This document shows positions 35,192 through 46,497 of a stretch of 64,000 bases of DNA, one piece after another (position 1 is the stretch's first letter; each line of letters starts with the position of its first letter). The stretch lies in assembly GCA_023525975.1 (NCBI GenBank), contig CM042027.1:13349001-13413000 (forward strand). The letters run 5' to 3'. This DNA comes from Smallanthus sonchifolius. Its lineage: Eukaryota; Streptophyta; Magnoliopsida; Asterales; Asteraceae. The notes below the pieces were generated by a model that saw only the letters and a list, made by a program, of their open reading frames with translations, was not told the DNA's origin and did not search any database. Position numbers and translations under genes: made by a program.

Positions 35192-35872
35192 TGAATGCGT
35201 AATCTTCATTATTGATTTTTGTCAAGACCTTTTTTGTTTAATGAATTACTTATTATTGATTCTTATTTAATGAAATACTTTTTTATTGATTATTGATTCT
35301 TGTCAAAACCTGCAATGAACAATTATAAAATCTAATTTTTATATATTATTTATGATGACACTGTATTTTTATCATTTGTTTTTAATTGGTGATGTATTTT
35401 CATTATCGTATTTTATCTTATTATGTGACTGACCCGGCCCGAACACCTGCACCGGGCCAAAAACCGTAGTCGGTACCTTAGAAATTCGAGCATTGAAAAA
35501 AAGCGACCCAACTGGAAATAATTCCTAGCTTCGCCACTGCTACCGAACATCACTTACTTTACTAAAAAGGCCAGCCGAGTAATTACCAACTATAAAAATA
35601 GAAGAAAGTTATATTTTTCAGGAGATATATATAATTTTATTAAAATTTATAATTTTATTAAATTTTTTATATTTTTCAGGACACCTAAAATAAAAAAAAG
35701 TGTTTAAATTTTCCAGGGATTACTTTCATCATCTAAAAGGAACATAACATATTTACGTGTCACGTTCGAAAATACATAAATCAACTTTGTTGATTGATAT
35801 TAACTATATATGTGAATTTCAGGACGTTTTCGAGATTTCGGATGTCTTAGACGAGCACTAAAAAATGGGTCC

Positions 35873-36289
35873 TTAAATATAATTTTTTTCACAAAGATCG
35901 ATCATAATTGTAATAACAATAAATAAAAAAACATTATTTCTGCAGATGACACTGTTACTAGAGACATTTTCGATCGTAAGTACGACTTCAACAACTTCAA
36001 TTGTGAGAAGCTTCTTTCTGCAGATGACAATGTTACTAGAATAGTCAACAAGATTCGATATGAAATTAATGCAATAGGAAAAAAAATGGACTTGCTTCAA
36101 GTATTTTAAAACATCAGTAGGTTTGAGAATATCATTAGGTAATAATATAGTGTCAAACGACTTTAACCCCATATAAAGCTCAACATCATTAATATTTGAT
36201 TCTCCTTCATACTTCAGTGCATCCTTAAGAAGAATATAACATGACTTAAGCTCTTTGTCTTCAATATACTTCAAGTTATCAGGAAACAA
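35873..36289 (-). pseudogene. hAT transposase fragment (zinc-finger/TTF hAT type)
   Basis: A 138-codon minus frame resembles the region before the hAT dimerisation domain: MFPDNLKYIEDKELKSCYIL, then LLPNDILKPTDVLKYLK. LLTIEVVEVV sits where hAT proteins usually have a conserved LLTI segment. The DDE residues and zinc finger are absent and the later part drifts into repeats (GCAGATGACAnTGTTACTAG occurs twice, near 35943 and 36020). A GGGACCCCCGCGAAAACGGG stretch near 36920 looks like the terminus of such an element. The ends of the whole element were not found. Confidence 0.55.
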
Positions 36290-36299
36290 AAACCAAATA

Positions 36300-37144
36300 T
36301 TTTTTCATAATGTTTGTATTGTTCAAAATCAAAATATATTGTACAAGATGGTACTAAAATCTAAATACAAACTTACTGTATAAGATGATAATAAAATCCA
36401 AAATCAAAATTGAATATCAAAATCAGAATAAAAAAAACGAATACCTTCTTGAATTTGTCGAAATCCACATATTAGTATTCTTACTAAAATCCCTAGATTA
36501 ATATTCACGTAAATAAAAAATAAAAAGCAATATGGCTATCAATTAATATTCACTTACAGATTTGATAATTTTAGGGTTGAATCGTCGATTTTGGGATTGC
36601 AATGAGTCGAGGATTACAAAGAGCAACTGCCAAAATAATGTGCTTAATTGTTTCAAATGATTATTTAATAATTCCTATTTAATTAAAAATACACATTAGC
36701 ATTTAAAAGAAAAAAAATATTGTTTATGAGCCTCTTAACAAAAATTAAGTTATTGGTTTAAATAAGCATAGTAATAGTTAAATAGTTGATAATAGGTCTA
36801 TATTTAAATATTTTTTTAGGTTTTTATTTATGAGTTTGTCAATAAAATTTTCATCTACTTATTTTGGTTCTAATTTAAAAAAAGTATTTATAAATATACA
36901 CATAATTTTTTTTAAATTTGGGACCCCCGCGAAAACGGGCCTCAAACAACCGTCGCTGTCAGTTCAGGCTCGGAGACACCTTGATGAATTTAACTATGTT
37001 CCTCGAGTATTTTTCTGAATCCTATACCGTATAGTATATTTTAATCATTTAATATCTAAAGTATTTGATTATTAGTATAATATTTTATTAAGCTATATAC
37101 AATTAGAAGATAAAATAAGTATAAATTGCTAAAAGGTGACCCTA
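36300..37144. other. AT-rich DNA, probable hAT remnant at 36830-36970
   Basis: No gene. The GC-rich tail near 36920-36965 may be a hAT end. The rest is unassigned. Confidence 0.35.
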
Positions 37145-37152
37145 ACCAAGAG

Positions 37153-37516
37153 CAGGAGTGGCTCAATCATTTTGGTGGCCTAAAACGAACTAAAAATTTG
37201 AGGCCCCTTTTCACGTTTATAGATTTGTCTATATCTAGAGGTTCGTCTACATCTAGAGCTTGTTTTCCAAGGCAACTATTCGTCTCTTGCTCTAAATCCC
37301 TTCAAATGTTGGACGTGTTGTCCTTCCCTAACCCTCACTACAGCCTTTAGCGAGTAGGTCATCAAGTATTAGAATACATGTCGATACTTGGTCTTGTTCA
37401 GTCGTTCCATTAAGCCCAACCCAAACCACACACATGTATATAAAAAAAATTGAGGCCCTTATTATTTGGTGGCCTAAAGATAAGACTTTACTTGCTTTAC
37501 CCAAAGGACACCCCTG
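37153..37516. mobile_element. hAT-type MITE, TSD ACCAAGAG
   Basis: A 364-bp element with ends CAGGAGTGGCTCAAT and (reverse complement) CAGGGGTGTCCTTTG, flanked by perfect ACCAAGAG at 37145-37152 and 37517-37524. It contains GGTGGCCTAAA in direct orientation near both ends. Confidence 0.9.
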
Positions 37517-37623
37517 ACCAAGAGGTAATCGGTTTCCTTTTTGAATAAAAAGTATAGGGTCTCCATTGATTAAGCCAAGTGATATTGGATCACGTTGATG
37601 AAACGAAAGATGTAAAGTTGTAA

Positions 37624-37880
37624 GGCTATGTTATACCCTCACTACATCATGCGGTGGGGTGAAGTGGACCTCGACAACAAGCAACAACGCCTCCTCATCG
37701 GTGAGTGTAAACAACAAGAAGGTGCGGTGGTTCATTACCGTATTTTATGCCAAATTATGAAGAAATAAAAAATGTGCGTTGGTGTGGGATGATGTGGCAC
37801 CGTAGTGATTGCGGCAACACCACCCCTCCTAAGGTGATCTCACTCTCACCGCACCTACGATGAGGGTATAACACTCGGCC
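37624..37880. mobile_element. PIF/Harbinger-type MITE, TSD TAA
   Basis: A 257-bp element with ends GGCTATGTTATACCCTCA and (reverse complement) GGCCGAGTGTTATACCCTCA, flanked by TAA at 37621-37623 and 37881-37883. Confidence 0.85.
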
Positions 37881-37883
37881 TAA

Positions 37884-38550
37884 ACAAGCCTAGCTCTTTT
37901 GATTTAACTCAGCTAGAATTATTTCAAGATCATATCTAAACCTTGATCTTGACCTATAGGTAACTATAAGTAAAATTTTAAGTTACGCTTGGTTTATGTA
38001 ATTATTTATATATACTGTTATATTGTATATTTATAATTATAATCTTTTATATACAACACAATGTTCATTATTTATTGTTTATCATAATTAAATATGATAA
38101 TATTTATTATGTAATTATATATTTATTATACTAAAATCATTATATTTATATAAATAAAAGTCTCTTTTATACTCCCGAGCCTAGTCAAATTTAGTATATC
38201 AAGCAACTCTAAATTAAGATAGGGCTCATTTAAGATTTTGTTTAATTTGAGTTTTTAGCAAAATGGTCTTAAATAACTCACGAGCAACTCAAGCCATCTA
38301 GCCATTTAAATAGGAATTCAATGGGAAGGGTATCAGTAATCATAGTCTGATACCCGATTGTTAAACTGTGTTGTATACCTGGTCCTATATCTGTCAGGTA
38401 TCAGACATACCCGATACCGAGTATCAAATATACCGATTAGTTTGTTAAAAATTATCTTTCAGGACTTCAAATACATTTCTTACTATTTTAATTTCATATA
38501 ATTTTATTACCTAAGGAAATTAAATATATAAACTAAAAATTAGTGGATTA
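37884..38550. other. AT-rich DNA with GGTATCAG-type short repeats
   Basis: No gene. The segment 38325-38440 and the later 38930-39040 contain related GGTATC / TACCTG words, so one older repeat seems to have been split by the SINE at 38565. Confidence 0.4.
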
Positions 38551-38564
38551 TTAGATTACTCTAT

Positions 38565-38892
38565 GGCAACTTTCAAAGTGGTGTAGTGATAGGAAGCATG
38601 GGCTCTTCAAAGGAGACCGATGTTTAATCTCCACTTGCAACACTTTGGGGTGGCATTGGAGGCAATGAAGAGAGACCTGTCGCAACACAGGTTCGATCTC
38701 TGAGCCGAACGGGTTTTACCGCTAGCTCACTGTCGTGCCTTCAGGCGGGCGGGTTAGTGGGTTTTTCCCCGGGGTCATGGTGTAGTTAGGGCTTGGGCCA
38801 CCCGATGCCATCTGCGCTCGCGGGGCAGGGTTGCCTTTAGCCATCGGGTTACCCGAGGTGGTCCAGGTGTTTGCTTTGCCTTTTTAAAAAAC
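38565..38892 (+). mobile_element. SINE-like element with 14-bp TSD
   Basis: A 328-bp insertion is flanked by perfect 14-bp repeats TTAGATTACTCTAT at 38551-38564 and 38893-38906, the hallmark of LINE-driven insertion. Its 5' part has a pol III B-box match (ACAGGTTCGATCTCT near 38690) and a plausible A-box region (GTGTAGTGATAGGAAG). It ends in a T-rich/A-rich tail. It is GC-richer than its surroundings. Confidence 0.8.
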
Positions 38893-39387
38893 TTAGATTA
38901 CTCTATTACCTAAAAAAATCGTTTACATGTATGGTATGGGTAAACATGTATGTATGTTTCGGGTATCACTTAATAGCATACTAATCCATTACCTGGTTCT
39001 ATACCTGAATACCTGTTTCGTTACCTGTCTCGGATTTTTGAGTTTTGTATTTCCTAGTGACATTCGGCTTTGTGTTCCATCCCTGCATCTACAGTTCTAC
39101 ACCCCTACTTTTACATGGACACTGCCTTTTCGATTGTCTTCTTTTCTTTACTTCTCGCTGAATTACAAAAAATGGTACCTGAACCATGTTTCACCATTTA
39201 TTGCCCTTCATTGAAAAATATAATTTAGCATTTTCTCCATTTATTGCCAAATGTACTGAAAGTGGCTGTGTGTTTAAATGTTTAATTAATATATATATAA
39301 CTTGCACACATTATTTTATATTCTGGTTATTGTGTATACTACAACTAGTAACGTCACTGGGTAACCACCAATAATTTTTCAATACTT

Positions 39388-39762
39388 GTTGGAAATATTT
39401 GTACCGATTTTAAACTTTTAAAACAAATAAATTTAATCTTATTAAATAAACAAATCAGATTTAACGAGCGGAAGCGGTTGTACAACTTAACGGTTTTAAA
39501 CCGGGATCCCGTCAGTGATCCGATTACACGTGTATAAACGATAGATTAAACCAACCATAGCGGGTAAATAATTATACCTTCTACGATTAACCGAAAGATC
39601 AACAATTTGGTTTAACGAGCGTCTTGCTAATGACAGAACACGAAAACCCGCAACACCACGAAGACCGTCTCACGGTACATGGTAGGATGCGACAGCGGCG
39701 CAAGGTGGGCCGGCGACGGCGATCAGCGGAGGGCGATGGTGGTGCTCGGCGGCGGATGGAAC
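39388..39762. mobile_element. Possible Ty1/copia LTR fragment flanking the CACTA element
   Basis: TGTTGGAAATATTTGTACCG (39388) resembles the start of plant copia LTRs. The sequence continues to the CACTA insertion at 39766 and probably resumes after 43656, but I could not find the other LTR end or a TSD. Confidence 0.35.
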
Positions 39763-39795
39763 CCGCACTACAAGAATTTTAGGCAGATTCAACGA

Positions 39796-40112
39796 CCTTT
39801 ATCGACGACATGTCGTCGAAATAACCTTTCTCGACGACATGTCGTCGATATTGCCTCGTCGGCAGAGTTCCGTCGGGACTGCTTGAAAAGTCGTCGAGAA
39901 AACGTCGTCGATATAGAACCCTTTTATCGACGACATGTCGTCGATATTTTCCCGTCAGTAATAGCTTTTCAATTTAAAAAAAAAATATTAAATAAAAATT
40001 AAATATCAGTCTCGACGACATGTCGTCGAGATGTCGTCGTCGTAAATATTATTTAATCTTTTTTTTTAAAATCTGGAAACCTCAATCCCGACGACATGTC
40101 GTCGAGACTGGG
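39796..40112. repeat. Left subterminal repeats of the CACTA element
   Basis: Five copies of the 16-bp palindrome CGACGACATGTCGTCG occur near 39804, 39833, 39928, 40014 and 40089, plus partial copies. They are flanked by TATC or TCTC and GATA or GAGA. Such repeats are the known binding sites of TNPA proteins in En/Spm elements. Confidence 0.88.
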
Positions 40113-40301
40113 TTATTTTTAAAAAAAAATATTTTTTAGAATTTTAAAAATTTCCAGTAATGTAATACACAAAATTCAGAACCTGTCAAACCTGTTATAT
40201 ATTAATACATTTCACAACAATATATTACTTAAAACATCTAACAAAAGTATACAAATTGTATAAGTTATTACAAATCGTTCAAATAAAAGTTACAACCAAG
40301 T

Positions 40302-41890
40302 TTATTCATCTTGATCGTCGTCATTTTGGTTGCCGGATTGGTTGCGGTCCTGTTGCATCTGTTTCACGGTCTCATTCAGTTCACGAATTTGTTCTTTTAA
40401 TTCGTTGAATTGAGACTCGGAGAGAGCCGAAACATTAGTGGGCATGTTTCTAACTTTTCTTCCAACTCCTCGGCTCCAACCGCGTCTCTCGCCAAGGGTA
40501 CGTTTTAGGACCTCTTCCTCATCAACATCTCCGCTTTCTTGTTGCATCCGGGTCAATTCTTCTTGAATTGTATTCTATAATAAACAAAAAGTACACATAT
40601 AAAAAAAAATTCAGAAATCCGACAGCATAACGACTACAAAATTGATAGCCAACCTACTTAACAATACTCAATAAACATAATAATTCAACAAAACTCAATA
40701 GCCAACCTACTTAAAAATACTCAATAAACATAATAATTCAACAAAACTCAATAAAAACCTATAATAAAAACCAACAATAACCAATATGATTAATATTCTA
40801 GTGTATTTCCCAAACTTAGAATTCCCTTATCGATATATATACTTACCCAATCGTTTTGTGCTCGATCGTTGACCCATGTGCCGTGAGACGTGTGCATACG
40901 TCTCCAACCATCAATTAGGCTGACGGTTCCAACTTGTTGTACCTATAAACAACAAAAATAATGTTACTAATATTTGACTAACTTATGAATTCATTTTTAG
41001 AATAATATTAACAACTTTTGTTACCTCCTCATATCGCCGTTGAGCAAATGACTTGCTCCCACTAGTATTGGCGTATGGTTGTTTAGCTTTTTTTGAAGAA
41101 TTTTGATTGCAGCGTGCAATATATGCGGGATCAAGGTACAATATGTCGATGAGGGAATTCCAATTGCCGGAACTGATGGACTCATGAGGATTATTCCTTG
41201 CTTCTTCCAACTCCTCGTAACCACCAACCGATTCAAAATGTCTCTTTAAAGTAGATTTGCGGTCACGAAATCTACGGGCACAATCATCATGGATGCCCAC
41301 AGATATTTGTGGCCACTGCGGTGTGTTACTCCAGCTTTCTAAATCAAAGTAATTCTGTAAAAAAAAGGTAATTAGGAAACACTTAATAATTATGAATGTT
41401 ATTAAATTACATTTTATACTTACATGAAGATTGCGAAATACGGTGCTTTGATGCTCCCTAGGAATAGACTCCCAACCTATATAGTGTGATGGGATTTTTT
41501 CGAGAGCAATAGTTATTTGTCGAACAAACCATCGACCATTCGGACCGACAAACTTGTAGGTCTCATGTGTTGGATCAAGCTCTAGTGGGAGTGGTTTGTT
41601 TCCATTTTGAGCAAACGCCTCCAGCATATCAAGATTTCTACCACGGCCCCTTACTTTTTTTGAGGAAGCTGGTACATGAATTTAATACTCGCAGATGTTA
41701 CATGAATTTGAAGAATTATCAAACTAAAATAAGTAACTTACAAGACTCGCAGATGTTACATGAATTTGAAGTATTAGCAAACTAAAACAAGTAACTTACA
41801 AGACTCGCAATCAGTAGGGAGCCTCCTAGAATTCCGCCGTGGATCACGACCCCCACCGTCACCACCATGTGATCGAGCATAAGTCGCCAT
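40302..41890 (-). CDS. CACTA TNPA-type protein (PF03004 family), 344 aa, five exons
   Basis: Spliced exons on the minus strand are 41890-41800, 41668-41424, 41354-41025, 40942-40847 and 40574-40302. All junctions have GT-AG and keep one open frame from MATYARSHGGDG to DDDQDE and TAA. The Ptta/En/Spm domain is recognisable: RWFVRQITIALEKIPSHYIG, then ARRFRDRKSTLKRHFESVGG, and NPHESISSGNW. The last exon has a coiled-coil-like ESQFNELKEQIRELNETVKQ for oligomerisation. Proteins of this family bind subterminal repeats and bring the element ends together in the nucleus. I find no stop or frameshift, which is unusual in this decayed neighbourhood. Exon 1 is short, so its start is the least certain part. 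Confidence 0.85.
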
Positions 41891-41971
41891 ATATACCTAC
41901 ATAAAATTGAATTAAATAAAATGACAGTGTCTACATACATCAATAAAAATAAGTGTCACATACATTACAAG

Positions 41972-42270
41972 TCAATCAGAATCATCACTAATATCATCGT
42001 TGTCGTCCTCATCCAAAGTGTATGTGCCTTCCTCCTCCTCTTCCTCAACATCATCAGCCACAATCTGGGGGTTAAGACTCGAGTGAGCACCTTCACCTAA
42101 AGTCGACACCATGGGCAAGTAGCCTACGTCGATAAACATACTACATGATTGAGTGTCATGTACGACACTGGTACTTGGACCCTCGTTAACATTACTTTCA
42201 AGGTTTGAGTTGACAACCAAGTTATAATCAGATGATCGAGTGTCGTGAAGTACATCTATCTCGTTAACAA
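41972..42270 (-). pseudogene. C-terminal tail of a TNPD-type CACTA protein
   Basis: The minus frame (EIDVLHDTRSSDYN, then MVVNSNLESNVNEG) ends in an acidic tail DVEEEEEEGTYTLDEDDNDD and a stop at 41972. Acidic Asp/Glu-rich tails of this kind commonly end the first (transposase) ORF of plant CACTA elements, and it lies directly upstream of the TNPA-type gene. The catalytic part is missing, so an internal deletion removed it. Confidence 0.5.
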
Positions 42271-42299
42271 CACCGGTATCCTCCCAAAGTTAAAAGCTA

Positions 42300-42960
42300 A
42301 ACAAGAAATCCTATAAATTCGTTACAAATGTATTAGATATAAAAAATCATACAAATATAAAAAATAAAAACGGATTAAAAAACAACAATAATACATTTCA
42401 CAAATACATACAAATACCCAAATAAATAATACATACAAAATATACATTAAAAAAAATAAATAACATTATACAATTCATACAAATAAGATATACATAACAC
42501 AACCAATAATACATTTCACAAATACATACAAATACCCAAATAAATAATATCATACAAACTAATAAATAACATTATACAATTCATAAAAATAATAATTACA
42601 TTAAACAAACATCTATATAAATTAACTATCAATTTTCACCAATAATCCATACATCTATATAAATTAACTATCAATTAAAATAATCCATACATTAAACAAA
42701 CATCTATATAAAATTCACATTAAACAAACATTTATATAAAATTCACCAATTTCACAAATAATCCATACATCTATATAAATTAACTATCAATTTTCACAAA
42801 AAAAATGAACACATCTATATAAATTAACCAACATTTATACAAAACTAAATCTCTCAAATCTAAACCTAATACCAAAACATTATACAAACATTTATAAATC
42901 TATATAAAACTATCCAAATACACCTATAAACACAAAAAATATACATATTACCTCCGAAAA
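42300..42960. repeat. AT-rich short-repeat region inside the CACTA element
   Basis: Units such as CATCTATATAAATTAACTAT, CCATACATTAAACAAACAT and CACAAATACATACAAATACC recur with small changes. There is no coding capacity. It occupies the place where the TNPD exons would be. Confidence 0.7.
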
Positions 42961-42967
42961 TTTCTTG

Positions 42968-43615
42968 AAACGACGACACGTCGTCGGGAAAACACTCAAT
43001 CAAGCTTCCAACCACTTCACTTAGCCCAAAAACTTCACCTACACAAGATTTTAATTAGAAATTTCCGATTATAAAAAAAATTACAAAAAAAAGTCAAAAT
43101 CGGGTCTAACCGCTTGAATAAGAAGATTAATGGTGAAGAATGAGGTAGAAAACGTTGGATTTTTTAGCAAAATGGTCGGATTTTGTGGGTGTAGTCGAGA
43201 GAGAGTTTGAGAGGAAAAAGAGGGCACAAATGAGGAGAAGAAGGGTTTATGCCGTCTAATTACCAGGTTAGACCAATCTCGACGACATGTCGTCGAGATT
43301 GTCGAGATTGGTTATTCTATTAAAAAATTAATTTTTTTTACCAATATCGACGACATGTCGTCGATATTATGTATTTTATTTAAAAATTAATTTTTTAATA
43401 TTTTACCAGGCAAAAAAAAAAGAAAAAAAAAATTAAAAATATCAATATCGACGACGTGTCGTCGATACAAGTTTTCAGCTTTTCCGGGTAAGCGCCAAAG
43501 CTTTCACTTTTTCCCGGTTAACGATCCCCGACGACGTGTCGTCGAGAAAAGGTTACAAAAAAAATCTCGAGAACTGGAGACCATCGCCGACGACGTGTCG
43601 TCGGGACTGGTCCCC
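42968..43615. repeat. Right subterminal repeats of the CACTA element
   Basis: Six palindromes occur: one ACGACGACACGTCGTCG near 42971, two with centre ACATGT (near 43280, 43349) and three with centre ACGTGT (near 43450, 43530, 43590). The left array has only ACATGT centres. Confidence 0.88.
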
Positions 43616-43659
43616 TTAATCTTTGGTCGTCGAATCTGCCTAGATTTCTAGTAGTGCCG

Positions 43660-44208
43660 GTGGATGCGACATCCTATATCCAACATTCGTATACCCTACA
43701 AACTAACGCGTCGTTCAGAAATAACACAGCCCTAGACTAAATACGTATTTACATGACACAACCCTAGACTAAATACGTATTTACAGTTTCTAACTTTGGC
43801 TTCTTACATACTTGATCCTTACATAACTATTTAATATGTATAGACTCCAAATATACTTTCTAATATTGACAACCCTATATTTAGTTTAATCCTTCACTTT
43901 TAGGTATGTAAGTAACTCGTGACAAAATTGTTCAACTTGATAAAGAATCACATTCCAAAAAGATAATGAGCTTACTGCTTTTAAACTAATGTTCTGTCAT
44001 CTGCTTTTGTTGCGTATTATACTTATTTTCAACATCGATCTATTTCCGTCCTTCAAACGTGATCGAAAGACCTTCATGCACTAGAAGCCCTCCTATGGCA
44101 AAGTTGTATACTGCTTTTGCGTGCAAATAGAACGACTTGATCGAACTCAAAATGGAGTTCGAGAAAAAAAAACTCAAGGTCATTGATGACGTAATTCTTC
44201 ATGGTAAT
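43660..44208. other. Right flank of the CACTA element
   Basis: There is no gene. A short tandem duplication (CCCTAGACTAAATACGTATT, about 43727 and 43759) is present. The sequence may be the rest of the copia-like LTR interrupted by the CACTA element. Confidence 0.4.
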
Positions 44209-44217
44209 ATAATATTA

Positions 44218-44405
44218 GGGACGTGTTTAATTAAGAACCATAATTTTGACGAGAACCAAAAGAACAATGCATTTCTATACAAATATAAGGATGCATGTAT
44301 GCATTTGTGCATATATAAAGTAAGGATGCATGTATGCATTTGTGTAGGAATGCATGGTTATTTTGGTTCTCATCAAAATTATGGTTCTTAATTGAACATG
44401 TACCT
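44218..44405. mobile_element. Mutator-type MITE, TSD ATAATATTA
   Basis: A 188-bp foldback element with about 60-bp inverted arms (GTTTAATTAAGAACCATAAT on the left and its near-perfect complement on the right), flanked by perfect 9-bp duplications ATAATATTA at 44209-44217 and 44406-44414. The centre holds two copies of AAGGATGCATGTATGCATTT. Confidence 0.9.
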
Positions 44406-44503
44406 ATAATATTATTCATAAAAAAATTATCTTTTGTTTTTTGTTATATTACTGTTTCTAGTCAACTTTACAGTTATTTTCTTTCAATAATTCTACGGGT
44501 CTT

Positions 44504-44680
44504 GCAGCAACTGGTAAGGTTGTTTTTTTTTGACCTTGAGGTCACGGGTTCGAACCGTGAAAACAGCCTCCGGTATAAAGTGTAGGGTAAGGCTACGTAC
44601 ATCAGATCGCGAAGCGATCCGGCCCCTCCCCGTTCCCTGCACAAATGTGGGAGCTAAGTCAACCACCAGGTACGGCCTTT
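44504..44680 (+). mobile_element. AU-type SINE
   Basis: GACCTTGAGGTCACGGGTTC followed by GAACCGTGAAAACAGCCTC is the conserved pol III B-box region of the plant AU SINE family, and GTAGGGTAAGGCTACGTACA and GATCCGGCCCCTCCCCG follow in the expected order. The 5' part includes ACTGGTAAGGTTG as an A-box. The ends are approximate and no TSD was fixed. Confidence 0.82.
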
Positions 44681-45900
44681 TACAATTAACGACCCTAGCT
44701 TTCTATTACAAAACCATAACATATAGCGACTTATGATGGAAAGTTTACCTGGATCGTCAGCACCAACCGGTCCTTGACCCGTTGAACTCCTCGTCGTTAT
44801 CACGATGTCCCGCCTAGGAAAATAGGCCACACTCTTGGTTTCCGTCTCCCGATGTAACTGTACTTATGATTTTCACTTTACACCGTTCACTTCTTTCATT
44901 TTATACTGAAAAACCTCTACGCTTATCTATTATTAGGTTGTCACAGTATAACATGTAAATACTTATATATAGGTTTTCGATGTATATGTTTTGAGTCTTT
45001 AAGCTAGTTCATATAACATTACTAGGTTTCGTGTTAACCCGTTAGTGTAATGGCCAAACACCGTTATTAGGTTTCAAAAAGGTGAAATCAAATTCATAGT
45101 TTATCAAAAGTTATGATAAAATCTAAAATATAATCATACTATACGGAATTACGGATCATCATGCAATTTAGTCTAAAAAGAGGTATTCTGCGGTACCATC
45201 AAAGTTAGATGCATTATTTTCTGTGTAAGTGTGGTTATAGTAACCACGAACGATTCTTGTTCATGTTCGTTCGTGTAACTTTAACTGAACAAGTGAATGA
45301 ACATGCACAATCAAACAAATGTAAACAAACAAACATAAATGAATGAGTATAAATAAAGTTAAATTAATGAATGTAAACGGACGTTCACACGAACACAAAT
45401 AAACGAAAGGAACATGTGTTCATGTCCATTTAATTTGATGAACAAAACTTTGTTTTCATATTCGTACGTTTATTAAATGAATGAACATAAACGAAATAAA
45501 GGAACGAACATAACCAGATTTTCCGTTTAGTGATTCATTAAACGTTTGGTTCATTTATAGGATTATATTTTTGTGATTTGCGAGTATTTCATTGCCAAAG
45601 TCACATTACATACCAAGCAGGGGGGGAGGAAGTAAGGTAAAATTGCAGATTAGCCCACTAACAGCAGTCCAGATTGGTGAACCAAAAGCAAACAATATGC
45701 AATTAAAGCCCGTTGCCCGTTCTGTTAAAATGTTGTTCTCTTAAATATTATATACTAGGCTTTTTTTTTCTCTATAACATGATTATGCTTTACTAGAATA
45801 AGTATTAATCCACTACATTAACCTTTTTAATATCTCATTTTTTCACTATTTTTAATAAGTGTGTATATATATTTTTTTCTTCCTCCTTTATATATATGAA
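44681..45900. repeat. Intergenic DNA with a GAACA/CGAACG-rich repeat (45230-45560)
   Basis: Between 45230 and 45560 words such as GTTCGTGT, CGAACA, AACGAA and TGAATGAACAT recur in both orientations, a known type of plant dispersed repeat. I cannot delimit an element. The remainder shows nothing. Confidence 0.45.
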
Positions 45901-45901
45901 A

Positions 45902-46270
45902 CTAGCTTAGAAACCCCGTGTATTACACGGGTTGAATAAAAATACAATAAGTAAATGCAATGTTATATACTTACTAATAAATATTTACAAATTACATAGT
46001 TTTTTAATTCAAATTTTAGAAACGTCATATAGTTACTTTTTAAAAATGTTTTATAAAAAGAATGAATTAGATCAATTTCTAAAAATGATTTATGAAAAAC
46101 CTATATTTTTTTAAATAAAAAACGTTTTATAAAAAGAATTATAGAAATCATTATTATTTGACGGAAAACAAAAAAAATATTAAAAATTAATTAAAGAAAT
46201 TTTGTGCAATTAATAGGAGAGAGGCGTGAATTTTGTCTCAGCAAAACCTTTATTTATTATAGAGTATAGA
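45902..46270 (-). mobile_element. Short non-autonomous Helitron, minus strand
   Basis: On the minus strand it begins TCTATACTCTATAATAAATA and ends with a hairpin (CCCGTGTAATACACGGG) followed by CTAG. It is inserted between A and T with no TSD, as Helitrons are. It is 369 bp and has no coding sequence. Confidence 0.82.
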
Positions 46271-46497
46271 TTTTGTTGCGAATTTGTATAGTTTACAGGA
46301 ACTGAATCATTTGAGAACTCTTAAAAAAATGAGAACTCGCGAAAACTCGTTAAAAAACCAATCAAAACCATTTTTTTACTATATTTAGGGTTAGAATACA
46401 ACATAAAAAATGAACTTATATATGTAAATTTACATGTATGAATATATTAAAAAAATCCACACTTGTGTAAGTTTACCACTTACACATGTATGTGTAA

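Larger units (their letters stand above)
33740..35539. mobile_element. Non-autonomous hAT element, TSD CTACCAAA/CTACCGAA
   Basis: Ends CATGGGCGGAGGTAG and (reverse complement) CAGTGGCGAAGCTAG form short TIRs. The flanking 8-mers CTACCAAA (33732-33739) and CTACCGAA (35540-35547) differ at one base. The 1.8-kb interior has no transposase and contains a nested PIF-like element (34403-35191). Confidence 0.75.
33545..35560. mobile_element. PIF/Harbinger-type MITE split by a hAT element
   Basis: The left part (33545-33739, after TAA at 33542-33544) matches, in inverted orientation, the intact MITE at 46498-46721 (GTTGTTTGGCAAGTGTTAAA, CATTAAGAGG repeats, GAGGCTACCAAACA). The right end was separated by insertion of the hAT element 33740-35539 and continues as CTACCGAACA at 35540. 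Its outer right end and TSD are too decayed to fix. Confidence 0.7.
39766..43656. mobile_element. CACTA (En/Spm) transposon, 3891 bp, TSD CCG
   Basis: Left end CACTACAAGAATTTTAGGCA and right end (reverse complement) CACTACTAGAAATCTAGGCA continue as similar TIRs for about 32 bp (AGATTCRACGACC). The 3-bp duplications CCG lie at 39763-39765 and 43657-43659. Subterminal arrays of CGACGACATGTCGTCG lie at both ends. The interior carries a five-exon TNPA-type gene and the tail of a TNPD-type gene, but no DDE transposase domain. The element therefore needs TNPD from elsewhere to move. Confidence 0.95.

Noticed and set aside
38927..39374. Two plus-strand frames of 95 and 62 codons
   Set aside because: Hydrophobic low-complexity translations of AT-rich repeats; no domain and no splice support.
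43660..44140. Second end of the copia-like LTR around the CACTA element
   Set aside because: No CA end with matching TSD to the TGTTGGAAATA start could be located.
44231..44419. Frames across the 44218-44405 foldback on both strands
   Set aside because: Mirror-image peptides produced by the inverted repeat of a MITE.
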